Shown: piece after piece, positions 21,253 through 32,234 of the stretch | Layout: every line of letters starts with the position of its first letter | How positions within the stretch are numbered: position 1 is the first letter of the stretch | Assembly (NCBI GenBank): GCA_949752735.1 | Contig: OX457043.1 | Span: forward strand, 40,579,797 to 40,643,796 | From: Lumbricus terrestris | Taxonomy: Eukaryota > Annelida > Clitellata > Crassiclitellata > Lumbricidae | Direction: 5' to 3' | DNA length: 64,000 bases | Position numbers and translations under genes: made by a program | The notes under the pieces: generated by a model | The model's database searches: none | What the model was told of the DNA's origin: nothing | What the model saw: only the letters and a program-made list of their open reading frames with translations

Positions 21253-24200
21253 ATCGAGCAATAGTATTTCCTCTTTGACATTACTTTCTCTGAACTGATC
21301 AGCTATGAGTCAGCATTTAACAACTGGTAAATGTTTGAGTCTGTTTATATTTATATTACTTTTTAATGTTTTGGTTATTTTTTCCTTAGAACCTTTGTTT
21401 TGTAGCAGATGAAAACCTTTTATAGCTTAGTGAACAACGATTTTAACTGTTGCCTGGATTATTTGGCGTAAATACACACAAATTGCATGTAAATACATGG
21501 TAAACAGAGGATTTAAAAATAAAAAAATTTCATATTAAATATTTAGTGTAAACAGGACATCACCTTTTTTTTAATAATTATGACTTGTGAAAACTGCTAT
21601 AAAAACTTTTCTTGGTAGTTAGGACTATGAATTGTGTCCTACGAATTATGATTTAAATGTTTGTAATTGATTTGTCTCAGTTTATTTAGTACCTTTTGTA
21701 TTTGTACACCTTTGTTTGGGATAGCACGTGTCTTGATCAAGCCTAGTAAATATTTTATAAACGCCTTTATATAGACTTCTGCACACACCTAGCTTACATA
21801 CCATTCTCACTTGATGCTTAAAATTTAACGTTCACCCAACAGCTATTAACTTATTTTGTTATGGTAAGTGCCTTGAAATAGCCACACTTACAAGTGCAGC
21901 GCTAAATGTTTACTTTTAAAGCTTTGTTCTTTTTTTCGTTCTTTTTGCAGGCCCCTTGAACTTATGGGTCCAGAGGACCCATAGTTCGATGCATCACCCT
22001 TAGCACCACCTTAAATCTGGCCTTGCTGTTACGTGGCCAAAATGTTTCCTAATAAAATTCTTTATTAGTGAACTGGAAGACAAAGAATAGCAGTACCTTA
22101 AGCTAACCCAGCATTAGGGCTTAAGTATGAGGCATTATGATGTGACTTCACCTGGAGAGAAGGGGCCAGATCTTCCCACCAACAGTGTGTGGTCTGTGCA
22201 TAATTATGGAATTATAATTATCCAAGTTCATCAATTAGCACAAATGGAGCAGAAATGTTGATACATTGCAGGTATTTTAAATCCCTAGGCGGTTTGACCA
22301 ATTGATTGACAGAGTACCTTAGCCGTAATTAACCGTGCAGTACTTAGGGCCATTATGATTCATGCTGCAAGTGGAGTGTTTACATGTGTGTTTGTGCGTG
22401 CTTATGCGTCTATAGGATCCGTTTGTCCACCTCTGAAGGATGACACGCTGCGTCTTTACAGCATGCGCTTCTGTCCATTCGCAGAGAGAACTCGTCTTGT
22501 TCTTGCACATTACAACATACCGTAAGAGTGAACAGTTACTTTCAGCATGATATTATCTTTAATATAAATGTATTTAATTTCAACATGTCGCCGTCATTCG
22601 CTATTATTACTTTGTAATACTGCATTGGGGGATGGGGCCCTTCCTTCTTCTCAGAAGCGGGCTATAGTTTTGCCTTCACTTAAGCGTAGTGGTCTTGATG
22701 TAAATGACATGGCCAATTATCGACCGATTTCTAATCTATCTTTCTTGTCAAAGATAGTCGAGAAATATGTATCGTTGCAGCTTATTAGTCATCTTGAAGC
22801 AAACTCCCTTCTGCCCAAGCAACAGTCAGGCTTCAGAAAATTTCATTCCACTGAATCTGTTTTAACACGCATTTTAGTTGACATGTATGCTGCTGTTGAC
22901 CAGGGGCATGTATCACTCCTTGCTTTATTTGACGTGAGTGCGGCCTTTGACACCGTCGACCATGGCATTCTTTTAGAGCGCCTTGAAACGTCGTTTGGTG
23001 TCATTGGCCGCCCACTGCTGTGGTTGCAGGCTTTTCTTTCTGAGCGCAGCCAGTCTGTGGTTTTTGGTTCCACCCGGTCTGACTGGTCCAGAGTTTATTT
23101 TGGTCTTCCTCAGGGTTCCATTTTAGGGCCTTTGCTTTACATTTTATATACAGCTGACCTAAATAAGATTCTGTCTTCTGTGGGGGTTGCTGCACATCAA
23201 TATGCTGATGACACACAGGCATATGTCCAGGGTCCAGCTTTAGAGGCTATCTCACTTGTGGAAAAAATACTTATGACGTCGGAAACGATTGGCGCCTGGA
23301 TGTCATCCAATCGCCTCAGGTTAAATCCTGGTAAAACACAATTTATTTGGGTTGGAAGTCGTGTGCAAGTTTCTAAAATTGATATGCAAAATCTGCAACA
23401 TTGCTTTCCTGGCATGACTTTTCTACCACTGTGCGTGATTTGGGTGTGACCTTGGACCAAGAATTGACCCTTTCTGATCACGTGAGGAATGTTTGTCGCA
23501 CTTGCTTCTACCATCTTCGTCAAATTCGCTCGGTACGTCGCTCACTTACAACCAAAGCTGCCACTACTCTGATGCATGCATTTATATGCACGAGAGTTGA
23601 CTGTGGTAGTGCCATCTATGCGGGCTTAACACTTTCACGCATTAATAAGTTGCAATCTGTCCTTAATGCTGCGGCCCGCCTGATTGGCGGCATACCAAAG
23701 TTTGGGCATATATCAAGTTTTATACGGGAAGAACTGCACTGGTTGCCAATGCAAAAACGTATTGAGTTTAAGATTTTAATGTTCATGCGCAATTGCCTAG
23801 CAGGCCAAGCTCCGATCTATCTTATGGAACTCTGTGTACCTGTGCTGCCCATCCCAGGCCGTAGATTCCTTCGCTCTGCTACGCATGGTGACCTGGTTGT
23901 CCCTAGGGCTCGATCTTCCACAGTGCTACATAGAAGCTTTGCTATGGTTGGTCCGTCTTTCTGGAATAAGTTACCTATTAGTCTTCGCAATGAACTTCTT
24001 TGTATTTCTTTGCCCCTTTTCCGCAAGCGTTTGAAAACCATTCTCTTTGATTGTGGTTAGGTGTCAGGTCGGGAGCGCCTCTGAGGAGTTCTCTTGTAGT
24101 GGCGCTATATAAATGTACAATTACAATTAGTCATTCGCAGTATTTTCACAACTTAGTTTGGTACCCTCAAAAAGCTTATTGATGCATAGGATTTGTGCCC

Positions 24201-27200
24201 CAACATCTTGGTTGACAGTGTGAGCAATAAATGGCAGTGATATATATTTTCCACTGTGCTGTACAACAGTTTAAATTATACTGTGGAAGTGTCGCAGTTG
24301 AAATGTGTAGATGCGTTTATATGCAGCCTATTTCTATGCCTGTACTTTGGAATCAACTCTCTCCATTGACACTTTCTTTATTATTAATTTGTACTCAAAG
24401 CACAACTTTTTGCTGTCTTAAAACAATTTCGGGAGCGCCTATGAGTAGAAGCCTTGAAGGGGTGCTATAGCAAATGCGAGAAATAAAAAAATACAATATA
24501 GATACAATGCCACATGGGTCCATACGTTTGACGATCAGCTTATGACAACAAAGGCCATTGACGTTGAAGAAAATTTGTTGGCATGTTACAGCTCTTTAAA
24601 TTGCCACTTATGCTATGCAGCGTATTCATATGTGGCGCATTTCTGTGACCTTAGCCTATGTTTCAGTGTTAAAACTGCAGGATTATAACCTGCATCCAAA
24701 AGTTTGTTGGGTATCTTTCTGGCATGAAAGGCTATATAAAATCTTAAGTTACAAGTGTGTATCTGTACATTTGGTTTATTGTATGATTTGATGTTCATCT
24801 CGTCTTTGCATATGAACTTCTTGTATTGTTAAATAAATTAGTAAATGTGCCTTAGAATTTTCTTCAAATATGAAAGGAATAGTGCATAGCATTTAAGCAT
24901 TCCAATTTCAGTAATCACTACAATATAATAGTCAGTACTCTGCCACAAAACAATGTAAACAGCAAATAAAACTTATTTTTGCTGGATGCTGATGTTTAGA
25001 ATGTGTAGATAGTGACATGTGTATTTTATTTTCTATTTGTTAAGTTTATTGTGCTAGTTTTAGAATTTCGTGTGAAGCCTTAATTACAAGACAGAGCGGC
25101 AAATAATGATAATAACAGGTTTGGGAACTGGTTATGAAGCTCTCAATAAAATCGAATGATGTTCCTTTTCATGAGAGATTTTATACTTTGCAGTTATGAG
25201 CTTGTGAATATCAACCTGAAAGAAAAGCCAGAATGGTTCTTTGATAAGAATCCACTTGCTACGGTTCCTGTTCTGGAAAAGGGAGATAAAATCGTCTATG
25301 AGTCGGCCATCTGTAATGAGTATTTGGACGAAGTCTATGGGAAGCAATCGTTGCTCACCACTGACCCGTTTGAGAGAGCAAGACAGAAAATTCTTGAAGA
25401 AAGATTTTCAAAGGCGAGCAATTAAGCCAATAATTGTTTTTTTAATTTAATGCCTTACTTTGATCACTGAATAAAAGTTTTCACGGCCATGATCACGGTC
25501 ACAATGATAGATGTAGGAATTATATAATTTCACTCTATGGTAGTTTTGCACAATGTAATATGTTAAATGTTAATATGGCCTAATTATAGTAGATCTTGAT
25601 ATGACACTCATTGTTACTTGACTGTATATGGCACTCGTTGGAAGCCTGGATGTAGGGTGTGCAGGATCTCCAAGCCAAGCACATGGACCAGCGGTGAATG
25701 AGAGTGTTGGATTAAAATTTAAAAAATCTTTTGCATAGAGTAATATTTGTGGGCCCTACAGCAGTTGATCAGATGTGCGACGTTGGACAGTTTTGTGCTG
25801 TGGGTATAGAAAAAATGCTCCTTACCTAAAAATGCTAATCAATGACCCACGTATTTATAACAGTGGGTATAGAAAAAATGCTGCTCAAAATTGCTGCTCC
25901 TTACTTAAAATGCTAATCAATGACCAACTTATTTTTAACAGGCAGCCGCTTAGATGCCTAAAGTCGGCACTGCAGCTGATATTTTTGCTGTACAATGGCC
26001 TGTTCCAAATGCTATCTATGTATGAGTGAACACTGAACATGCGTCTTGGTAGACCAATTGGCCTGAATGTCATTTGGAATTTGGGGTGCCATGATACGTT
26101 GACGCTAATATGCTGTGCTATAGAAATTGCCAATGATTTATAGTTACATTTTTCTTTCCTAGCTTTGAGTTGGGGCTTTTTAATGGGTTGGTGGACATTG
26201 GACAAGTAACACAGTATTTTAAATCAGAACTATCTTCTCTATTTCAGGTGATTTCACCTTTCTACGGCATCCTAAGACAGACTGGGGATGAAAAAGCGCA
26301 AGCAGTCGAGTCTATTCAGAAGGCGTTAGATGTATTTGAGGAGACTCTAACTGGAAAATTCTTTGGAGGTGAGACTTATGTGAAAATGAGTTTAGAAGTT
26401 GAAGTTTTGTGACACCTGAGGTTATTATTGAGTATTAAATTCTTTAATGCAATTTCAACACCAATTCATTACTTTCACAGATGTTTCCTTCATGAAACCC
26501 ATCCATATTCTCTGCCCAATAGCTTCAGATATATCTTCTTAAGCTGTGCAAAACAGGCGTTTTTGCATCTCTTCATGCTTTTGATGTTGTGGTCATGATG
26601 CTAGCAACAAATGTGAAGTTAACATAGCAAGCCCTGCTAGTGTTTGATTTTATTGTCATTTCTAAGATGGTTTACCAACCATGGAACAACAAACCTGTGA
26701 GACATGGTGCCTTGCTGCTCAAAGTGCTTGTCTTGTTATGTGAATCTAATTAACAATTGTAAAATTATTTATTAATTAAATGTAGTAATTTATTTATTAA
26801 TTAATTTTTATATTATCAACTTTTTGGGTATAAGTTATCAAATTATTAATGCTCCCATTGGCCCTGCATTGTGGAACCAGCTTCCTCCTTCAATGCATTC
26901 CTCCATATTAATGGGTGAGCCAAATGCCTCTTTTCGTTGTCTCAAGACTCTTAACTGTTTTTCTCTCTTGGTCTAACGCACTGGGAGCACCTCTGATTGG
27001 TCTGCACTGCGAGAGGCGCTATATAATTATATTTATAAATACAATTAAAATTTTCATGAGTGTAATTAAAACTAGTTTCTAAGGTTCTTGAAGGGTTTCA
27101 CATTATTTAATGAGGCATAGGCTACGAATTACTTGAAAGAGGAAAAACCAGACCTCTATGCAGGTCTAGTGTACAAACGAGTTGCTACCATTCGCAGCCA

Positions 27201-27928
27201 TTTATTGTGTGTCTCGTCTCAGTCAATATAACATAGTCCACACACTACATAGGATAGAAATTATAAGATAATTCACAAGGATGAAAGTCTTTGGAGCGAA
27301 AAGATTTTAGTGTAGAGACCTTGCATAAGGGCTTCACAAAGAATCTTGGGGCAAACGGGTAAATGATTAACTCATGCTTTTCATCAGGTAGTAAAATGCT
27401 CAATAAATATAGAAATAAATTTTACTCAATTCAACCAACCTTGGCTGCCAAACAGCTATATTCAGCTTCTGTAATAGCTTGTTATCCTTTCATACTTGTC
27501 AGTTTGAAATGAAACGGGAATATTATTATTATAATTATATTATTAACTATTATTGATTGATTGATTGATATTAGTATGCTTGTTGGGTTAGTACAGGTTA
27601 GTGTTTTTGACAGGTATTGGCACCTGTACCTGTGTAATTTATTTTCTGTACTGTAAAGGTTGTTTTAATGTCTATGATTAAAGGTGAATCTCCAAAGATG
27701 GTGGACTACCACATCTGGCCGTGGTTCGAGCGTCTAGAGATGCTGGAGAAGCTGGCTGGTGGAATCGACATTTTCCCAAAGAGTAGATTTCCAAAGTTGA
27801 ATTCCTGGGAAGCCCACATGAAGGAGGTGCCTGCGGTGAAGGTTGCTCTTGTCTGCACGGATCTGCATGAGAAGTTTATGGAAACGATGCAAAAACAAAA
27901 GCCAGAGTATGACATCGGCTTGGAGTAG
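21253..27928 (+). CDS. GSTO: Omega-class glutathione S-transferase, copy 3 (complete, 5 coding exons, 237 aa)
   Basis: Coding exons are 21,305-21,326, 22,416-22,521, 25,194-25,413, 26,248-26,368 and 27,684-27,928 (714 nt, 237 aa plus stop). Exons 2, 3 and 4 are 106, 220 and 121 nt, identical in length to copy 2. The catalytic cysteine is in [14 protein letters not shown]. Glutathione-site features are [15 protein letters not shown] and YESAIC, and the C-terminal domain has FFGG and [10 protein letters not shown]. Differences from copy 2 include a shorter, unlike N-terminus (MSQHLTTG) and [13 protein letters not shown] at the end. Intron 3 again starts with GC (CAAAG|GCGAGC), a weak donor. A 5' UTR part starts at 21,253 after an AG acceptor; no promoter was identified upstream. 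Intron 2 carries a LINE copy. The frame is intact, so it is likely functional, pending transcript evidence. Confidence 0.92.
22585..24125 (+). pseudogene. 5'-truncated, frameshifted L2/CR1-like LINE (reverse transcriptase)
   Basis: Reverse-transcriptase motifs are in order: [52 protein letters not shown], the catalytic YADDTQ, and NPGKTQ. The frame breaks near 23,395-23,450. The C-terminal part continues in another frame (23,401-24,060) with DLGVTLD, LHWLP and FWNKLP. The family is L2/CR1-type by these motifs. The endonuclease and 5' half are missing. The 3' tail GGGAGCGCCTCTGAGGAG...GGCGCTATATAAATG ends near 24,125. It lies in intron 2 of GSTO copy 3 in the same orientation. Confidence 0.88.
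24325..24490 (+). mobile_element. LINE 3' fragment
   Basis: A short coding remnant with PVLWNQLSP is followed by the tail GGGAGCGCCTATGAGTAG...GGGGTGCTATAGC. It is of the same LINE type as 22,585-24,125 but a separate 3' end. Confidence 0.65.
25798..25942 (+). repeat. Two-copy tandem repeat, about 65-80 bp unit
   Basis: GTGGGTATAGAAAAAATGCT...CTAATCAATGACC occurs twice in a row. The second copy has an extra CAAAATTGCTGCT. It lies in intron 3 of GSTO copy 3 and was not noticed in copy 2. Confidence 0.7.
26850..27050 (+). mobile_element. LINE 3' fragment
   Basis: It reads [11 protein letters not shown] in one frame, then a tail GGGAGCACCTCTGATT...GAGAGGCGCTATATAATT. It is in intron 4 of GSTO copy 3. 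Confidence 0.65.
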
Positions 27929-27999
27929 AAAGAAAATGGATTCACAATGAAACGACAAGATTCAGAGGAATATCTTTGTATCAACAAGAACTTATCATG

Positions 28000-28005
28000 A
28001 TTAAA
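28000..28005 (+). promoter_or_regulatory. ATTAAA poly(A) signal, GSTO copy 3
   Basis: ATTAAA about 72 bp after the stop codon, with the same downstream block as in copies 1 and 2. Confidence 0.6.
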
Positions 28006-28019
28006 ATAACACATTACTG

Positions 28020-29230
28020 TTACAACACAGGTATTAAAAGAAGCTGACTCTAATTTGAGAGGATCATTGAAGTTAAATTTTTTTGCATTTAACGCAAGTT
28101 GCGCTTAATATATATGCACATGTTTTTTTGGGCAAATGGACCCTGACTTTTTTTGTCGATGAAATGCTTCTGTTGATGCAACATATTTTGCCGATGTATT
28201 TTAAAAACAGACATTACATCTATTTACTCTAATTACTTGCATTTCAACTGTAATAAAGCTCCATTTCTTAAAATAATCATTACCTTAGTGCTGTAATGGT
28301 CGTTGATATATATAAAGTTCCTCTTAAATCCATCATTCCTGCTGTGAGCATTCTTTCTCATCTGGTTTTCCCACTCTCATGCATCTGATCTGTCTGAGAA
28401 AATGGATTTTAGAATTAACCAGAATGCTTTTGTCTTGGTTTTCTGTTATTTCGCTGATTTTCAATATCCTGCTGCGTTTCCAGCTGTCTCATGTGCATCT
28501 ACTACTTTGCTAATATCTTTTGGATTTAAATCTGCAGTTATTAGATGCCAAGAAAGACAATTTATCCACCTCTCTAGATGAGCTTCGTGGATGCGGATAA
28601 TGATTGATGTCACTACTTGTTTAATAACTGTGTTTTCTGTGTCAATCATTACATTCTCTAATTTGCATTGTGTTGCCCATTTATCTTGTAATTCATTTGA
28701 GCATGCAGCTGTCGCCATTTGTGTTTGAAGAGTTACAGCCCTAGATGGTTAACTCTTGCTTTACTTGTTGAAAATTGAATTTCTACAAGACCAGTGGTTT
28801 AAATATTTTCAAATTGGAGACTTGCTTGTTGAGTTGGCCGATTGTGTGGTAAGGTGTATGCTGTTGTACAGTAGGCCTGCTTCCACTTTTCTCCCTTAAC
28901 CAAATGTGTTATATGATATTGGTAAATCGTTTTACCATAATTCACTTGGACCTAATTAATGAACTCATTAATCTCATTAGCCTAGTATATAAACATAGAA
29001 TCATTTTTTTCTGTAATTTTATACACGTCCTAAGATAAATCCAATAGACCTGGTCAAAGACATTGTTGGGCATTGCATTCCGTTTAAACAACTGCTTTTT
29101 GTAGACCTACGTACCTGATTGCAGGCCTAGGCCTACCTGACAGCTATGTGTCGATCAGTTTTTGTTACAATTAAACGAATATATTGGGTAATAGTTTAGA
29201 CGTCTAATTAATTCATTATTCGTGTCAAAT
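28020..29230. other. Intergenic, no gene supported
   Basis: Spacer after the GSTO array. An 85-codon open frame on the - strand (28,461-28,718) has no recognised domain. Doubled AGGCCTAGGCCTA is at about 29,123-29,135. Confidence 0.45.
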
Positions 29231-29234
29231 ATAT

Positions 29235-29800
29235 GTGTGTGCACTGTGAGAGGCGCTATAAAAATTTATAGATGCAATACAAGTTATAGGCCTACAACAC
29301 AAACTTTTCTCTTGGGGATTTATTGCACTGGAATCAACTGACCTATATTGGAGAAGCGTTGTGAGCCGCTTAACGGCCATTGGACCTACATTGCACACTG
29401 CAAGGTTACATGCTATCATTATACCATTCCGAACCTTGCCGACCATCATGCATTATTTCATTTTGAGTACATTATTTTATTTCGGGGGGGGGGATGTTCA
29501 AACATCAAAACACCCCTCCCCTAAATACGGCTTTGACGGAAAGTCCTAAAAGTCTTAAACGAAGAATGTCTTTGCACTTTAGCACAGGCTTTGGTCATCT
29601 CTAGAAATGATTACTGCAATTCGGTCCTTAATGCCTCCCTGCATCCGCCCTTCAACCTAAGACGTTAAAGCCTGCTTCAACCTCTTACCACTTCCCCAGC
29701 TTCCTGCAAGGCTTAGGCCTAGAAAAAAACTTTACTCCTCGTGAGCACAACACTTCCATCTTCATAAACTACACTGGCTTAATACACTACAAAAACAATA
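29235..29800 (+). mobile_element. Decayed LINE fragments
   Basis: A tail-like GTGAGAGGCGCTATAAAAAT is at 29,246-29,266. A broken frame near 29,575-29,640 reads QALVISRNDYCNSVLNAS, a motif of L2/CR1-type ORF2 C-termini (S-R-x-D-Y-C-N-x-V). Between them is a short copy of the GTTCAAACA/AACACCCC..ATACGGC sequence that surrounds the telomere-like block at 4.2 kb. Confidence 0.55.
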
Positions 29801-30919
29801 TTAGTCCATTCAGTAATCAGGCGGCAAATCCGGCCAAGGGCCCCATTTAGAAATTTGAACATTTTTCACCAGCTATTCTGGTTGGAAAAATTTTGAACTC
29901 CACAATCAAGATCTCATGTTGTCAATACAAAAATAATTTATAACCTGAGGAATAGTTCTGCACAGAAATAAATCATATTTTGACATTTCAAAATAGGTCA
30001 GGTCACTCGTTGTTGAGCCGTATTACATCTATAACATGCATATTATGTGCGTATACAGTTATACACTGTAGGTCGGGTCAATTCTCTAGTGGTATAATAG
30101 CCAAGTTGTTGCAGAATATTAATGTTCTAGGTGGTTGAAACGTTGGATTGTTGGTGTATTAAGAAAATTTGGCTGGCAACTTCGGACAACTTTAAAACTT
30201 GTGTTAGGTGCTTGCAATTCTGGTACTCTCGACCCGCTGCGCATGCGCACACAAATATATCGATTAAGTATTAGCATTATTATAATTCATTCCAAGAGGA
30301 ATTATTATGTTCATCACTGTTGCTTTCTTAATTAAGTTCTAGTTAAGTTATACGTATCTTATGAAATCATTCATGATTATTAATTGGAAAGAGGGGTCAG
30401 GATAGTATAAGCTACTAGCTTTTACTGGCTCCTAATTGCATTTGTACTGTACTTAGTCATTCATGATTGTGTAACCAGAGTTGAAGTGCAATAAACCGAT
30501 TTAAAAAAAAAGTTTATTGTCAGTATGGATCCCGAGTCTTTGACAACTTTGACAATTGATATTTTAAAAATTGTAGTAACATTTTATTCGACTCTTTTGA
30601 CGAACATTTTGTTAATCCTCATGCGAACAAGCGAAAACCAACTTAATTTGAAGAAAGGGGGTCTAAAATAGCTTATATTAATTGTCTGGGTTTTTCTGGG
30701 TTTTTGTTGGAAGGAAATCTGGGTTTATTTCAGAAACCTCAGTGGTGGCAACACTGGATGTAAACATCGACTTATAATGCAATAAACTTTTATGCGGTTT
30801 GTTTTATTTATGTACAACTTATATTAACAATAATATTATTTATGTTTTACCGGAACGTCATATTGATAGTTTTACCTTGATTTGCAAATTTTTAATTATT
30901 GATTTTTATTGTATAAAAA

Positions 30920-31595
30920 TCATGTATTTTAGCGTCGTACATAATTCGGTAATTGGGTAGTTTAGCGTCCCAAATTATTTTGACCATTTCTTTGCAATAA
31001 CAACTGAAAGACATATACAATAACACATATTTAATTGAGGAAATCATAAAATGTGTGCTTGAAAACGTCAAGGAAGTCCCAAACGAGGTAACTATTGCGT
31101 AGAAATGGAAGCTGGTTGAGGATTTCTTATGGCTAAAATGATGAAAAGAACGCTTCAAAGATAGAAGCTGGATTAACGAGAAATTCCAAGCCTCAGCAAC
31201 AACCTGAATAATTTGGGACGCTAAACTACCCAATTACCCATAATTCGCCAGTGCATGTGTTTCAGCGTTGGTCGCAAACAAGTCGGATTGATCAGAAGAA
31301 TTTTTGCTAAATAGAAGTCGGATTGATGAAAATAACTTTTCTTAAATAGAAGTGGGATTTATGAAAACTATCTTGCTGAAATCGAAGCTGGATTGATGAA
31401 CAACGATTTTTAATTAAATAGAAGTTGCATTGATGAAAATGATTGCTGCATAAGTGGAAGCGGGATTGATTAAACGAATTCATGCCTAAGCAGAAGCTGG
31501 ATCGATGAGAAGGATTCTTGCCAAAATAGAAGTTGAATTGATTAAGTATAAAATTTAGCAAGGAGCGAATAATTTAAGATGCACGTCTACCCCGG
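30920..31595. mobile_element. Minisatellite-bearing inverted-repeat element with a nested insert
   Basis: The left end is near TGTATTTTAGCGTC and the right end near AATAATTTAAGATGCACG, compare AATTTAGGACGCTAAAATAC at 38,011-38,030. The body (31,245-31,590) repeats a ~37-bp unit built on GAAGTTGGATTGATGAAAA. A 291-bp element is inserted at 30,948-31,238. Boundaries are approximate. Confidence 0.6.
30948..31238. mobile_element. Inverted-repeat MITE (291 bp), 8-bp target duplication
   Basis: A perfect inverted repeat of about 31 bp starts GGTAATTGGGTAGTTTAGCG. The direct repeat CATAATTC flanks it at 30,940-30,947 and 31,239-31,246. Its inner TTTAGCGTCCCAAATTATT resembles the terminus of the host element, so the two families may be related. 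The 113-codon open frame on the - strand here is mostly terminal repeat and is not a gene. Confidence 0.8.
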
Positions 31596-32234
31596 TTGCT
31601 TGACTCTGCCATTCGTACAAGAATGCAGATAATATAAATATACAACATGCTTGTCTGTTACCTACTGTCTCTAATTGCTCTAAAGCCTACTTTTTAACTT
31701 CTGATCATACTGTTTCGCAACCATTAAGGATGGACTTTATGCCTACAACACTTGTTGCTTCTTGTGGTGTTGCTTACTGCACATGTGACCAACTTGACCA
31801 AACAGATTGTTTTCCATCGTGTTTCAAAATTCTGTCTTAGTCATGCCTTTACTTACGCAGCCTGGCCTTGATTCATAGACACCACATTACAGTAATTACA
31901 TAGCCCATCTACAGCTCAGTCATCTCTTGATTTTGTCTTGGTCTAAATTGAATTTTTTTATGAATTTAAACTCTAACTCTTAAGGTTTATAACACCCTTT
32001 TTAAAGGTGTGCACCTTTTTTCTTGCACCCTTTTTAAGGTGTGAAACTTTTTTCGCTAATCATGTTCTGGTAGATAGGAAATTGAAAGATCCCTTGCAGA
32101 TAGTTATGTAAAAAGTACTATATAAAACCTATCACATTATATGACCTTGCATTCTATTGTTGTTAATCGCATGCTACAGTTAGACAGACCACCATTACTT
32201 GTGATAACTTTGTGTGATACCGTACTAGGCTAAG

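Noticed and set aside
22319..22510. 63-codon - strand frame
   Set aside because: Antisense of GSTO copy 3 exon 2, which is supported by homology and splice sites.
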